Notes: generated by a model from the letters alone, not told the origin. A stretch of DNA of 8,778 bases from JADLHS01 sp964553795 (GCA_964553795.1 CAZKMR010000140.1:1-8778), one strand, 5' to 3'. Shown: positions 1 to 6,842, numbered from the stretch's first letter. Translations and numbers: made by a program.

Positions 1-591
1 CAGTTGGATCGCTTGAAGGGCGTGAACGATCCACGCGCCGTCAGTCGGGACGAAGTTCGCACGAAGGAAAATGATGTCGCCGTGGCGAGGGCGGAACTGG
101 ATGCCGCGCGGGCGCAGTTGGCGCAGACGCAGGTGCGCTTGATGCGCATGACGGTACTTGCGCCGCGTGCGGGAACGATTCTGCAAGTGAACGTTCGCCC
201 CGGCGAATACGCCTCCGCCACGCCGAAGAATCCCGCGATGATGCTCGGTGATCTGGATCATCTTCAGGTCCGCGCCGATGTGGATGAACAGAACGCGCCG
301 CGTCTGCAACCTGGCCAGACCGCGACCGCCTATGTCAAAGGCGACACGACGCAGCCGATTGAGTTGAGCTTCGTGCGCATCGAGCCGTATGTCGTGCCGA
401 AGGTGTCGCTGACCGGCGCGAGCACGGAACGCGTGGATACACGCGTGTTGCAGGTCATCTACTCGTTCACGCGTCCACAGGATCGCCCGATGTATGTCGG
501 GCAACAGGTGGACCTGTTCGTGAAATCGGAAATTCCAGCGGTGGCCGCCAAAGTAAAGACCACCGCAACCAAGCAATTCGCCAAGAACTGA
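1..591 (+). CDS. HlyD-family periplasmic adaptor subunit, 3' part only
   Basis: This is the C-terminal 196 residues of a membrane-fusion (periplasmic adaptor) protein; the 5' end lies outside the window. Such proteins link an inner-membrane ABC or RND transporter to an outer-membrane channel. Residues 1-50 of the fragment are an Ala/Arg/Gln-rich helix, the descending arm of the coiled-coil hairpin. Residues 51-72 (TVLAPRAGTILQVNVRPGE) are the second half of the lipoyl-like domain, with the family's APRAGTI pattern. Residues 85-175 form the beta-barrel region, ending in a VDTRVLQV strand that recalls adaptors of ABC exporters (DevB/MacA-like); this subtype is inferred. It ends in a Lys-rich tail and TGA at 589-591. 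The efflux lipoprotein downstream is its likely partner. No inner-membrane transporter follows, so that gene should lie upstream. Confidence 0.9.
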   Translation, partial: QLDRLKGVNDPRAVSRDEVRTKENDVAVARAELDAARAQLAQTQVRLMRMTVLAPRAGTILQVNVRPGEYASATPKNPAMMLGDLDHLQVRADVDEQNAPRLQPGQTATAYVKGDTTQPIELSFVRIEPYVVPKVSLTGASTERVDTRVLQVIYSFTRPQDRPMYVGQQVDLFVKSEIPAVAAKVKTTATKQFAKN

Positions 592-596
592 AACAA

Positions 597-687
597 CCCC
601 TCACCCGGCCTTCCACCTTCGCTAAAGCTACGGCGGACGAATCGGCCACCCTCTCTCCATCCGATGGGAGAGGGACGGGGTGAGGGG
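597..687. repeat. Palindromic intergenic element with nested hairpins
   Basis: The outer arms cccctcaccc (597-606) and gggtgagggg (678-687) are a perfect 10-bp inverted repeat. Inside, 649-660 pairs with 664-674 over 11 bp (ccctctc-ccat against atgg-gagaggg), with T656 bulged and a 3-base loop. The part between contains gctaaagctacggcgga (621-637), which resembles a dispersed motif I associate with Verrucomicrobia genomes; that link is from memory. It starts 6 bases after the adaptor stop, so its RNA could act as a transcript-end hairpin, but no U-tract follows. Confidence 0.75.
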
Positions 688-730
688 CAACTGAGAGACA
701 ATTTCTACCAGGACAGAACACCAACCATCG

Positions 731-744
731 AAAGGCAGTTTATG
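731..744 (+). promoter_or_regulatory. Ribosome-binding site and ATG far upstream of the lipoprotein
   Basis: AAAGG at 731-735 lies 6 bases before ATG at 742-744, which is in frame with the efflux lipoprotein. Starting here would put 98 extra residues before the signal peptide, which would bury the signal. It therefore either marks a displaced original start or drives a leader. The likely start at 1036 has no visible ribosome-binding site of its own. Confidence 0.4.
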
Positions 745-860
745 AACCCCAACCAAACAATTTCACTGATGAAGACTCCGATGCCGACATATTATCCCTC
801 CCCTCCCGACATTGAGGCGATCCCTGCCGAGCAGAGGCAAAGTCCAACCTCGCTCCTCAG

Positions 861-890
861 CCCTCGCCCCGCTTCCTCCCGGGGCGGGGG
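861..890. repeat. GC-rich hairpin, 11-bp stem
   Basis: ccctcgccccg (861-871) pairs with cggggcggggg (880-890) through 11 pairs, one of them G-T, around the 8-base loop cttcctcc. It lies inside the open frame upstream of the efflux lipoprotein and encodes a Pro/Arg/Gly-rich stretch, which argues that this part of the frame is not real coding sequence. The hairpin could hinder ribosomes or polymerase between adaptor and lipoprotein; that is inference. Confidence 0.65.
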
Positions 891-903
891 CCACGGGGCG
901 GCT

Positions 904-948
904 GTTGCGCTGGAACGCGGCTATGTGCGTAGCACCAGCCGCTGCAAC
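904..948. repeat. Imperfect palindrome
   Basis: gttgcgctgg (904-913) faces ccagccgctgcaac (935-948), its reverse complement except for four extra bases. Inside, gcta (920-923) and tagc (930-933) can close an inner hairpin. Together with the hairpin at 861-890 it may form one composite dispersed element. It carries no gene signal. Confidence 0.45.
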
Positions 949-1035
949 TTCGCAATGAATGGCGCGCCCAAGCATTGCCCACACCCTTCCGCGTTCGCAC
1001 CTGCTGCGGCTGGTCTGCGACACAGCCGCGCTCCG

Positions 1036-2457
1036 ATGCGTTCCATCGCCCTCGCGTTTGGCGCAGCCGTCATGCTGTTCGCCGGTTGTACCGTTGGCCC
1101 AAACTACTCACGGCCAACCATCGTCACGCCGACAACCTGGAAAGAAACCGCGGTTGCCACCAATGCTCCGGTGTTGCCGCCCGAGTGGTGGACGATTTTC
1201 AACGATGCGGATTTGAACGCGCTCGAAACTCAGGCCGTTGCCGCGAATCAAGACTTGAAGCGCGCCGTCGCCCGAGTCACCGAAGCCCGCGCCATTGCGC
1301 GCGTGAGCAAGGCGGATTTGTATCCAAGCCTGACCGAGCGGGACGGCTACACGTGGACGCGTTACAGCGAAAACCGCGACAACCAGCCGCTCCAGCGCGA
1401 GACGGATGATTTCAGTTCGACCTTCGATCTGAGTTACGAACTGGATGTCTGGGGGCGCGTGCGCCGCAATATCGAAGCGGCCAACGCCGACTACGCCGCC
1501 GTCGCAACGGATTTGCAGGTGGTGCTCCTCACGCTCACCGCGGATGTGGCGCGGGACTATCAACTGCTCCGCTCACTCGACAACGAGCGGATGGTGATTG
1601 AGGCCACCATCGCGCTGCGCAAGGACACGTTGCAACTTCAGCAAACGCGCAATCAGGCTGGGCTCATCAACGAAGTGGACGTGACTCGCGCCCGCACCGA
1701 GCTGGCCAATGTGGAAGCCGAACTCCAGGCCGTCACTCGTCGGCGTGCTCAGGTCGAGCACGTCCTGGCGGTGTTGTGCGGACAGCCGCCCGCCAATTTC
1801 ACTGTGGCCGCGAAAGCCACGCGCATCGTGCCGCCGGAAATTCCGGCCGGATTGCCCTCGTCCCTATTGCAGCGCCGTCCCGATGTGGTCGCCGCCGAAC
1901 ACAATCTCGAAGCTGCAAACGCGCGCATCGGCGTAGCCAAGGCGGCGTTCTTCCCGACCATCAAACTCACGGGCGCTGCCGGTTACGCGAGTGCCGACTT
2001 GAGCACGCTCGTGGATTGGCCCAGCCGGTTCGCGCAATTCGGCCCGAGCATTTCCGTGCCGATCTTTCAGGGCGGGCGCAATCGTGCGAATCTGAAAGCC
2101 GCCGAAGCGCGTTGCGAACAAAATGTCGCCACCTATCGCGGCTCGGTCCTCAACGCCTTCCGCGAAGTGGAAGATTCACTCTCTGACCTGACTACGCTCG
2201 CCGCCCAAGCCGAGGCGGTGAATCGCGCCCTCGCTTCTGCGCGCGACACGGTGTCACTGGCCAACGAGCGCTATCAAAAAGGCCTGACGAGTTATCTGGA
2301 TGTGGTGGACGCCCAACGGGAAGCCCTCAAGGCCGAGCGGCAAGACGCTCAACTTCGCGGCGAGCGCGCCGTTTCAACCATCCTCCTGGCCAAAACCCTC
2401 GGCGGCGGATGGGAACGGCCTGATGCCGTTCAGTTGGCGGAATCAACCGCGAAGTAA
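1036..2457 (+). CDS. NodT-type outer-membrane efflux lipoprotein (TolC superfamily)
   Basis: The product is a 473-residue outer-membrane channel subunit of a tripartite efflux pump. Starting at ATG 1036 gives a short lipoprotein signal: MRS, a hydrophobic run, then the lipobox LFAGC with Cys18 as the lipidated residue, followed by TVGPNYSRP, the hallmark start of mature NodT-family proteins. Two outer-membrane efflux repeats follow. The first runs from about residue 52 (WWTIFNDADLNALE) and includes LSYELDVWGRVRR. The second starts near 277 (LLQRRPDVVAAEHNLEAANA) and includes FFPTIKLTGAAGYAS and PIFQGGRNRANL. The length is normal for the family. In-frame ATGs at 664, 742 and 955 were rejected as starts because they would put 27 to 124 residues before the signal helix; the start is still the weakest point, since no ribosome-binding site precedes 1036. 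It probably pairs with the adaptor at 1-591. The substrate cannot be read from sequence. Confidence 0.93.
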   Translation: MRSIALAFGAAVMLFAGCTVGPNYSRPTIVTPTTWKETAVATNAPVLPPEWWTIFNDADLNALETQAVAANQDLKRAVARVTEARAIARVSKADLYPSLTERDGYTWTRYSENRDNQPLQRETDDFSSTFDLSYELDVWGRVRRNIEAANADYAAVATDLQVVLLTLTADVARDYQLLRSLDNERMVIEATIALRKDTLQLQQTRNQAGLINEVDVTRARTELANVEAELQAVTRRRAQVEHVLAVLCGQPPANFTVAAKATRIVPPEIPAGLPSSLLQRRPDVVAAEHNLEAANARIGVAKAAFFPTIKLTGAAGYASADLSTLVDWPSRFAQFGPSISVPIFQGGRNRANLKAAEARCEQNVATYRGSVLNAFREVEDSLSDLTTLAAQAEAVNRALASARDTVSLANERYQKGLTSYLDVVDAQREALKAERQDAQLRGERAVSTILLAKTLGGGWERPDAVQLAESTAK

Positions 2458-2937
2458 ACCCACGACTCCAAAATCAAATCGTATCTCAATCAGAATGCTT
2501 CCGCGGGAGCGAGCGACAAGGTGTTTGTCTGCCCGGGCGATGACGTTGATTTGAACGGGCCAATCGCAGACTGGTTTCTCCAGGAGCCGGGCGGCAAAAG
2601 CTTCTACCGTCAGGTCTGGACGCGCTTTTCGAGTTACGCGTTCAACGCCGAGGCGCGTGGTGCGAGTGGCGATTTCGGCATGGCTCAGAAAGTTTTCAGT
2701 TCTGTGCGCGAGCCGTCAAAGACCGTGCTCATTGGCGAAGTCTCCGGCTTTGCCGGGTTAAGCACGCACAAGCGCAGGGCCAGGCTTCAATTTGCCGACG
2801 CGCAGAACGTGATGAGCTTCGTGGACGGACACGTAAGCTTCATCAAGATGTATTGGAACGGCGTTCCGGCGTTGGAAGGATTCCCATTCTTCTACGAACC
2901 AACCGCCCAGTACGGCTACAAATGGTCGGGCAACTAA
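2458..2937 (+). pseudogene. 5'-truncated DUF1559/prepilin-like protein remnant
   Basis: Directly after the TAA of the efflux lipoprotein, the same frame continues as THDSKIKSYLNQNAS and runs 159 codons to TAA at 2935-2937. The C-terminal NVMSFVDGHVSFIK matches the conserved end (N-V-x-F-x-DG-H-V) of DUF1559/type II pseudopilin-like proteins common in Planctomycetes and Verrucomicrobia, and KVFVCPGDD matches their usual CP-x-D segment. The N-terminal prepilin helix with its cleavage site, and about half of the usual protein, are missing. No ATG with a ribosome-binding site is available: the first possible start is GTG 2521, in the middle of the conserved part. I read it as a dead gene whose front was removed when its tail was joined to the end of the lipoprotein gene. 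Production of a short protein from GTG 2521 is possible but unlikely. Confidence 0.75.
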
Positions 2938-3003
2938 TGTTCCGCTTTTCTGGGATTGAACTCGCGGTCAACCCGTTCTTCTTCGACAAGGTGACTGTTC
3001 TGA

Positions 3004-5043
3004 TCAAACCGGTCTGCCAGGTCGCCTGATTCCCAGCTTTTGCATCCGGCTGCGGAGCGTGCTGGGGTTCATGTCCAGGACTTTCGCCGCGCCGCGTTCG
3101 CCTTCGATCATCCAGTTGGTTTGATTTAACACCGACTCGATGTGCCGCCGCTCCACGTCGTCGAGCGAGCCGTCGCTTTTCCCAGTAGCGGCCGAGGTAA
3201 CGAGGCTCTGATCAATTGCGGATTGCCGATTTCCGATTTCCGATTTTGAAGTTTGAGCTTCCTCACGCCGGCTGCCAATTGGCAGGGTTGCCGGCGCGCG
3301 CAATTCCTCCGCGAGCACCAGCGTTTTGCCCGGCGACAAAATCACGGCGCGCTCGATCACGTTCTGCAACTCGCGGATGTTGCCCGGCCATGCGTAGCTG
3401 GTCAGCCCGCGCAAAGACTCCTCGTCAATCTGCGTGATCGGCTTGCCCATCTTCCTGGCGAATCTTTGCACGAAGAACATCGCCAGCAGCGAAACGTCAC
3501 TGGCGCGCTCGCGCAACGGCGGCACGCGCAGCGGCACGACGTTGATTCGGTAAAACAAATCGGCGCGGAACTTGCCTTCGCGCACCAGTTCTTGCAAATC
3601 GCGATTCGTCGCTGCCACAACACGCACATCCACCTTGATGGTTCGGCTGCTGCCGATCGGCTCGAATTCTTGTTCTTGCAAGACACGCAGCAGTTTCACC
3701 TGCGTGTCCATGGGAAGTTCGCCAACTTCATCTAGGAAGATCGTGCCACCATCGGCTAGCTTGAAACGTCCATCGCGATTCGCAATCGCCCCAGTGAACG
3801 CGCCTTTGACGTGACCAAACAACTCGCTCTCCACCAGTCCAGCACTGATCGCTCCGCAATTCACTTTTACCAAAGGCCGGTTTTTGCGGGGGCTGCGATC
3901 ATGAATGGCGCGGGCGATGAGTTCCTTGCCTGTGCCGGTCTCGCCGAGGATGAGGACCGTCGAATCCGCTGCGGCCACCTGTTCAACCATCCGCAACGTC
4001 TCGCGCAATTTCGGATCGTTCCCGATAATCTCGCCAAAGTTATGCTCGTTGCGGATTTCTTCCTGCAGATAAGTATTGGTCGCTTCGAGCCGAACCTTTT
4101 CGCGCTCCATCAACACGCGGTCCGTGATGTCCACGAACATGGTGCGCGTGTATTGCCCGCTGCTGTCGGGTCGCGACCACCACTGAATCCACAACGGCTT
4201 GCCATTGTCCTTGCGCCGTAATTCCAGCACGACTCCGCTCGTATCAATGCCCTTGCCGATGGACTCAAATGCCGCTTTCAGGCGCGCTTGCGCTTCGGGC
4301 GTATCGGGAATGAAATTTTTTCCGTACGTATGCGGCACATCGGCTTCCGTGATGCCCAACGTCTTCAATGCCGTTTTATTTGCCCGGATGAACTTGGAGT
4401 CCAACCCCTCGTTCACGTAGGCAATCGGCGCTTCATCGAACAAATCCCGCAGCCGTTCGTCGCTCTCCTCCTGGCGTCGCTGCAAATCCTCGAACGCCCG
4501 TTCGCGTTCGAGTTCCACCGCCGCCCGCGCTGCGAAGGTTTCCAATACCGACAGCGCCAGCGGATCAGCCGGCATCGGCTTGTCATCGAACGTGACCAGA
4601 TGTCCAATGACGCGTCCGTCCGAGCCGCGCAACGGCACGCCGAGATAACTGACCGTTCCAAGATCAATCATCCCCTTGTCTTCGGGAAACGCTGCGGGCA
4701 GACCATCTGGTACGTGGCAAACCCGTCCCTCGGCCACTTTCATGCACGGCGTGCCTGGCAAGGCATACTCAAAGTCCGCGCCGAAATCATTGTCTTGAAA
4801 ATAAGCCAGCGACCGGGCACGCAGATTCGGCAGGCACTCCGCCACGAACGCGAACCGCACGTGCAAGCCTTCCGCGAGATGTTTGACGAGCGACCGAAAG
4901 AATTGCGTCCCGGTCGTTGCCGCCGTGCCTTGAATGATGGCGCGCAGCAGTTCTTCCGCGCGATGGGGAGAAGTGCTGGAAACCTCGCTGCGCGGCGCAG
5001 CCGCAGAGGACTTGGTCAATTTCTTGGGCGAGTCGGGTTTCAT
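3004..5043 (-). CDS. Sigma-54-dependent activator, GAF-PAS-AAA+-Fis
   Basis: This 679-residue bacterial enhancer-binding protein drives open-complex formation by sigma-54 RNA polymerase. Domains in order: a GAF-like sensor at about residues 28-183 (including SYLGVPLRGSDGRVIGHLV), a PAS domain at about 195-312 ending in FVDITDR, and a short coiled linker. The AAA+ domain spans about 336-570, with Walker A GETGTGKE (367-374), the sigma-54 contact loop GAFTGA (414-419), Walker B TIFLDE (434-439), sensor I AATNRD, and FRADLFYRINV with PPLRER. A Fis-type DNA-binding helix-turn-helix closes it (632-670, RGAAKVLDMNPSTLRSRM). There is no receiver domain, so activation is probably by a ligand or redox/gas signal, as in FhlA or NorR. 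All catalytic motifs look intact. A 7-bp tandem repeat is translated in the AAA+/Fis linker (residues 600-606). The start ATG at 5043 is the first in frame and has no clear ribosome-binding site. Targets are unknown. Confidence 0.95.
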   Translation of the reverse strand: MKPDSPKKLTKSSAAAPRSEVSSTSPHRAEELLRAIIQGTAATTGTQFFRSLVKHLAEGLHVRFAFVAECLPNLRARSLAYFQDNDFGADFEYALPGTPCMKVAEGRVCHVPDGLPAAFPEDKGMIDLGTVSYLGVPLRGSDGRVIGHLVTFDDKPMPADPLALSVLETFAARAAVELERERAFEDLQRRQEESDERLRDLFDEAPIAYVNEGLDSKFIRANKTALKTLGITEADVPHTYGKNFIPDTPEAQARLKAAFESIGKGIDTSGVVLELRRKDNGKPLWIQWWSRPDSSGQYTRTMFVDITDRVLMEREKVRLEATNTYLQEEIRNEHNFGEIIGNDPKLRETLRMVEQVAAADSTVLILGETGTGKELIARAIHDRSPRKNRPLVKVNCGAISAGLVESELFGHVKGAFTGAIANRDGRFKLADGGTIFLDEVGELPMDTQVKLLRVLQEQEFEPIGSSRTIKVDVRVVAATNRDLQELVREGKFRADLFYRINVVPLRVPPLRERASDVSLLAMFFVQRFARKMGKPITQIDEESLRGLTSYAWPGNIRELQNVIERAVILSPGKTLVLAEELRAPATLPIGSRREEAQTSKSEIGNRQSAIDQSLVTSAATGKSDGSLDDVERRHIESVLNQTNWMIEGERGAAKVLDMNPSTLRSRMQKLGIRRPGRPV
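3226..3246. repeat. 7-bp tandem repeat inside the activator gene
   Basis: Three perfect copies of ccgattt lie head to tail at 3226-3232, 3233-3239 and 3240-3246, with a diverged copy, gcggatt, just before at 3218-3224. On the coding strand they encode part of SKSEIGNRQSAI in the flexible linker before the Fis domain. Three 7-bp units make 21 bp, so the frame is kept. Adding or losing one unit would shift the frame and remove the DNA-binding domain. Confidence 0.85.
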
Positions 5044-5151
5044 GGAAACGGGCGCGGCCGTTCTGCAACAGCCGCGCCAAGACTAGGCAAACGCCGAAAT
5101 TTCAACAAGCGCAGATCGGCGCGTTGCGCATCACCTGGTTAGTGGTAGTTC

Positions 5152-5187
5152 TCGCGCTGCGAAAAGTGGTGGAACTGGTCGCGCTGC
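5152..5187. repeat. Two direct copies of tcgcgctgc upstream of the activator
   Basis: tcgcgctgc occurs at 5152-5160 and 5179-5187, 27 bases apart. An inverted copy lies at 5279-5287. All three are in the 263-base gap that should carry the promoter of the activator gene at 3004-5043. The first copy is the centre of a small palindrome (TCGC-gct-GCGA) and the third is the centre of a longer one, so they may be related sites. Binding by a regulator is only inferred. Confidence 0.4.
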
Positions 5188-5199
5188 AACCAGCAGCGC
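5181..5199. repeat. Hairpin, 7-bp perfect stem
   Basis: gcgctgc (5181-5187) and gcagcgc (5193-5199) form a perfect 7-bp stem around the loop aacca. It lies between the HbpS-like gene and the activator gene. It may be a regulatory palindrome or part of a dispersed element; no run of T follows on either strand. Confidence 0.5.
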
Positions 5200-5252
5200 C
5201 GCGTGCAACGGCGCAACGCCTTTGAATTGGCAGCCCGCGTCCCCGCAGCATT

Positions 5253-5292
5253 CCGGCCCTGCACGGGCCGGGGTTGTCGCAGCGCGACAACC
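5253..5292 (-). terminator. Twin hairpins after the HbpS-like gene, possible terminator
   Basis: Two stems lie 14 to 54 bases beyond the stop of the HbpS-like gene, in its direction of transcription. ggttgtcgc (5272-5280) pairs perfectly with gcgacaacc (5284-5292) around a 3-base loop. ccggccc (5253-5259) pairs with gggccgg (5265-5271) around 5 bases. They share a border, so they stack as a twin structure. Position and strength suit a transcript end, but no U-tract follows, so termination without Rho is not assured. Confidence 0.5.
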
Positions 5293-5306
5293 GCTACCAA
5301 CCCAGA

Positions 5307-5819
5307 TCACTTCGCTGCAACCTTGGCTTCAAACACTGCCGCGCCTGCCTTGGCCACTTCCTCATCCTGCGCCGCGCTTTTGGCCCCGCTGACGCCGATG
5401 GCGCCAATGATCTGACCGTCATGCATGATGGGAATACCGCCTTGCAACGGCGTGAAATCCGGCAGGGCGGTCATCGTGAAGCGCCCCTTGTTAACCGTGT
5501 CTTCAAAAAAGGCCGTGGGCTTCTTGAAGATTGCGGAGGTCCGCGCCTTGCCGATGGAGACATTCGCTCCCGCCGCAAAGCTCGTCTCCGGGCGCGCCAA
5601 ATAAAGCAGGTTGCCGCCGTCATCAACGATGGCAATGGACGGCGCGGCCCCGTTCTCCTTGGCGTATTTCATTGCGGCGGCGGCGACTGCTTTGGCGCCA
5701 TCGAGTGTCAGCGCATGTTTGATGGCAACGTGCCCTTGCGCCGTGTGTTCGTCCGCGAGAGCAACAGTTGCCAGTGTCCCGACTACGAGTAGTGAGAGGA
5801 GTGTGATTTTTGTTTTCAT
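5307..5819 (-). CDS. Exported GlcG/HbpS-family (heme-binding-like) protein
   Basis: A 170-residue protein with an N-terminal signal peptide (MKTK, hydrophobic core 6-19, cleavage expected after VALA at residue 22), so probably periplasmic. The mature part is one GlcG/HbpS domain (formerly DUF336). It starts ALTLDGAKAVAAAAMKYAKE (36-55) and continues IAIVDDGGNLLYLARPE (62-78), GKARTSAIF (90-98) and QGGIPIMHDGQIIGAIGVSG (126-145), all typical blocks of the family. HbpS of Streptomyces binds heme and feeds a redox-sensing two-component system; other members are linked to glycolate, corrinoid or diol use, so the ligand here is open. ATG at 5819 is chosen because the signal peptide starts there; no clear ribosome-binding site precedes it. 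It lies 102 bases after the tandem-YHS gene, the gap being filled by a palindromic element. Intact, normal length. Confidence 0.9.
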   Translation of the reverse strand: MKTKITLLSLLVVGTLATVALADEHTAQGHVAIKHALTLDGAKAVAAAAMKYAKENGAAPSIAIVDDGGNLLYLARPETSFAAGANVSIGKARTSAIFKKPTAFFEDTVNKGRFTMTALPDFTPLQGGIPIMHDGQIIGAIGVSGAKSAAQDEEVAKAGAAVFEAKVAAK

Positions 5820-5841
5820 GCTTTGAGAGTTTCGTTTGGCT

Positions 5842-5916
5842 GGTAGGGTGCGTCACTCCGTGCGCGCCGTCGGTTGTAATTCGACGCGCGGCGCGCAGAG
5901 GGCTGCACGCCCCACC
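5842..5916. repeat. Imperfect 28-bp inverted-repeat element
   Basis: Arm 5842-5869 (ggtagggtgcg to gcgcgccg) and arm 5889-5916 (cggcgcgc to gccccacc) are imperfect inverted repeats with a 19-base spacer. The inner 8 bp (gcgcgccg/cggcgcgc) match perfectly, the outer parts with several mismatches, some of them G-T. It almost fills the gap between the tandem-YHS gene and the HbpS-like gene. In RNA it would fold into a long GC-rich hairpin and could separate expression of the two genes. It resembles intergenic repeats of Verrucomicrobia genomes as I recall them. Confidence 0.75.
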
Positions 5917-5921
5917 TTGGG

Positions 5922-6842
5922 TTAATTGATCTTCGCTAGGTCGAGCACGGATTTACCAAAGAGTGAATCCACGGGATCTTTCTTTCCAGCCTTGGCCTCA
6001 ATGAGCAGCGGCCAATACTTGTCCGCCTTTACCTTGTTGCCTGCGACATCTTTCTGCCACAGTTCATCCGCGCCCTTCGTGTGTTGCACAATGAGCTGTC
6101 CATCCACGATGGACCAGATCAGCGGATCAGCCGGACGGACCTTGCCAATGCTGGCGGCGTAACCACAGAACCCACCGTAGGCCGGCGCATACTTCGTCGG
6201 ATCTTTCTCAAACGTGGCCCGATGTTCCTGCGAAACGAAGTGATACAGCGCGCCGTTAAACGTGGCTTCGATCTTCTTGTCGCCTTTCGCGGGTTTGCTG
6301 CCAGCGAAATAGCTCACGGGATCGTAGCCTTCGAGCGCGACACCCTTCTTGTCGGTGAACACCAGCGTCTTGCCGCCAAACACGCCGTTGCGTGCCACCA
6401 ACCCGGGCCAGTTCGCGTCGGCCTTTACGATGTTCGGCGCAAGTTCCTTGTTGAACAGGTCGAAAGCCTTCTTGTTGTGTTGCAGAATCAACTTCCCATC
6501 AATGATCTGAAACCACTCCGGCGAAATCGGCGACAACCGATCAATGCTCGCCGCGTAACCGCAATAGCCACCGTACGCCGGTGCATACTTCGATGGCTCG
6601 GCCGCGAACAAGGCTTTGTGCTCGGCGGACGCGAAGAGATATTTCGCGCCATCGTATTCGGAGTTGAACTTGGCGTTGCCTTTCACGGCTTTGCTGTCGG
6701 TGAAATAAGCCACCGGATCGTAGCCCTGGATGGCCAGGCCCTGTTTGTTTTTCAGAACGAGAGATTTTCCACCGACTTCGGCGGCATGGCCCGCGGCAAG
6801 CACCGCGAGTCCGGCGATTAAACTGAGAACGGTCTTTTTCAT
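5922..6842 (-). CDS. Exported protein with two tandem YHS-type modules
   Basis: A 306-residue protein with a signal peptide (MKK, hydrophobic 4-18, cleavage expected after GHA at residue 20). It has two homologous modules about 132 residues apart. Module 1 covers about 24-150: QGYDPVAYF, FNSEYDGAKYLFAS, KYAPAYGGYCGYAASI, IIDGKLILQHNK, VKADANWPGL. Module 2 covers about 156-282: EGYDPVSYF, KYAPAYGGFCGYAASI, IVDGQLIVQHTK, VKADKYWPLL. Each matches the family of exported 'YHS domain-containing (seleno)proteins', which normally have a single module of about 150 residues. The motif cysteine (Cys94, Cys226) is kept in both. YHS proteins are thought to bind metal, but this exported branch has no settled function. 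ATG 6842 is chosen because the signal peptide begins there; the frame stays open upstream to 7340 through repeat sequence, which is not coding-like. Residues 283-306 form a short extra tail. Confidence 0.92.
   Translation of the reverse strand: MKKTVLSLIAGLAVLAAGHAAEVGGKSLVLKNKQGLAIQGYDPVAYFTDSKAVKGNAKFNSEYDGAKYLFASAEHKALFAAEPSKYAPAYGGYCGYAASIDRLSPISPEWFQIIDGKLILQHNKKAFDLFNKELAPNIVKADANWPGLVARNGVFGGKTLVFTDKKGVALEGYDPVSYFAGSKPAKGDKKIEATFNGALYHFVSQEHRATFEKDPTKYAPAYGGFCGYAASIGKVRPADPLIWSIVDGQLIVQHTKGADELWQKDVAGNKVKADKYWPLLIEAKAGKKDPVDSLFGKSVLDLAKIN

Larger units (their letters stand above)
592..1035 (+). other. Gene-free repeat-rich gap before the efflux lipoprotein
   Basis: The frame of the downstream lipoprotein stays open through most of this 444-base gap, from ATG at 664, but the encoded residues are low-complexity Pro/Ser/Arg/Gly-rich and unlike any domain I know. 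The gap holds the palindromic element at 597-687, a strong GC hairpin at 861-890 and an imperfect palindrome at 904-948. A good ribosome-binding site (AAAGG at 731-735) stands 6 bases before an in-frame ATG at 742, beginning MNPNQTISLMK. This may be the remains of an older gene start, or a short peptide in its own right. I see no convincing promoter. Confidence 0.6.

Noticed and set aside
664..1035. Long N-terminal extension of the efflux lipoprotein frame
   Set aside because: It is repeat-derived and low-complexity, and it would bury the lipoprotein signal that begins cleanly at 1036.
4288..5142. 284-codon open frame on the + strand
   Set aside because: It is antisense to the GAF and PAS domains of the sigma-54 activator; no domain pattern, only Arg-rich shadow sequence.
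5229..5247. Possible -24/-12 sigma-54 promoter (tggcag ... ccccgc)
   Set aside because: The -12 part lacks TTGC, the spacing does not fit, and it points away from the genes it could serve.
5102..5290. 62-codon open frame on the - strand in the gap before the activator
   Set aside because: Its sequence is Arg/Thr/Ser/Cys-rich and overlaps several hairpins; no ribosome-binding site or domain.
6081..6821. 246-codon open frame on the + strand
   Set aside because: It lies antisense to the tandem-YHS gene and has no recognisable protein features.
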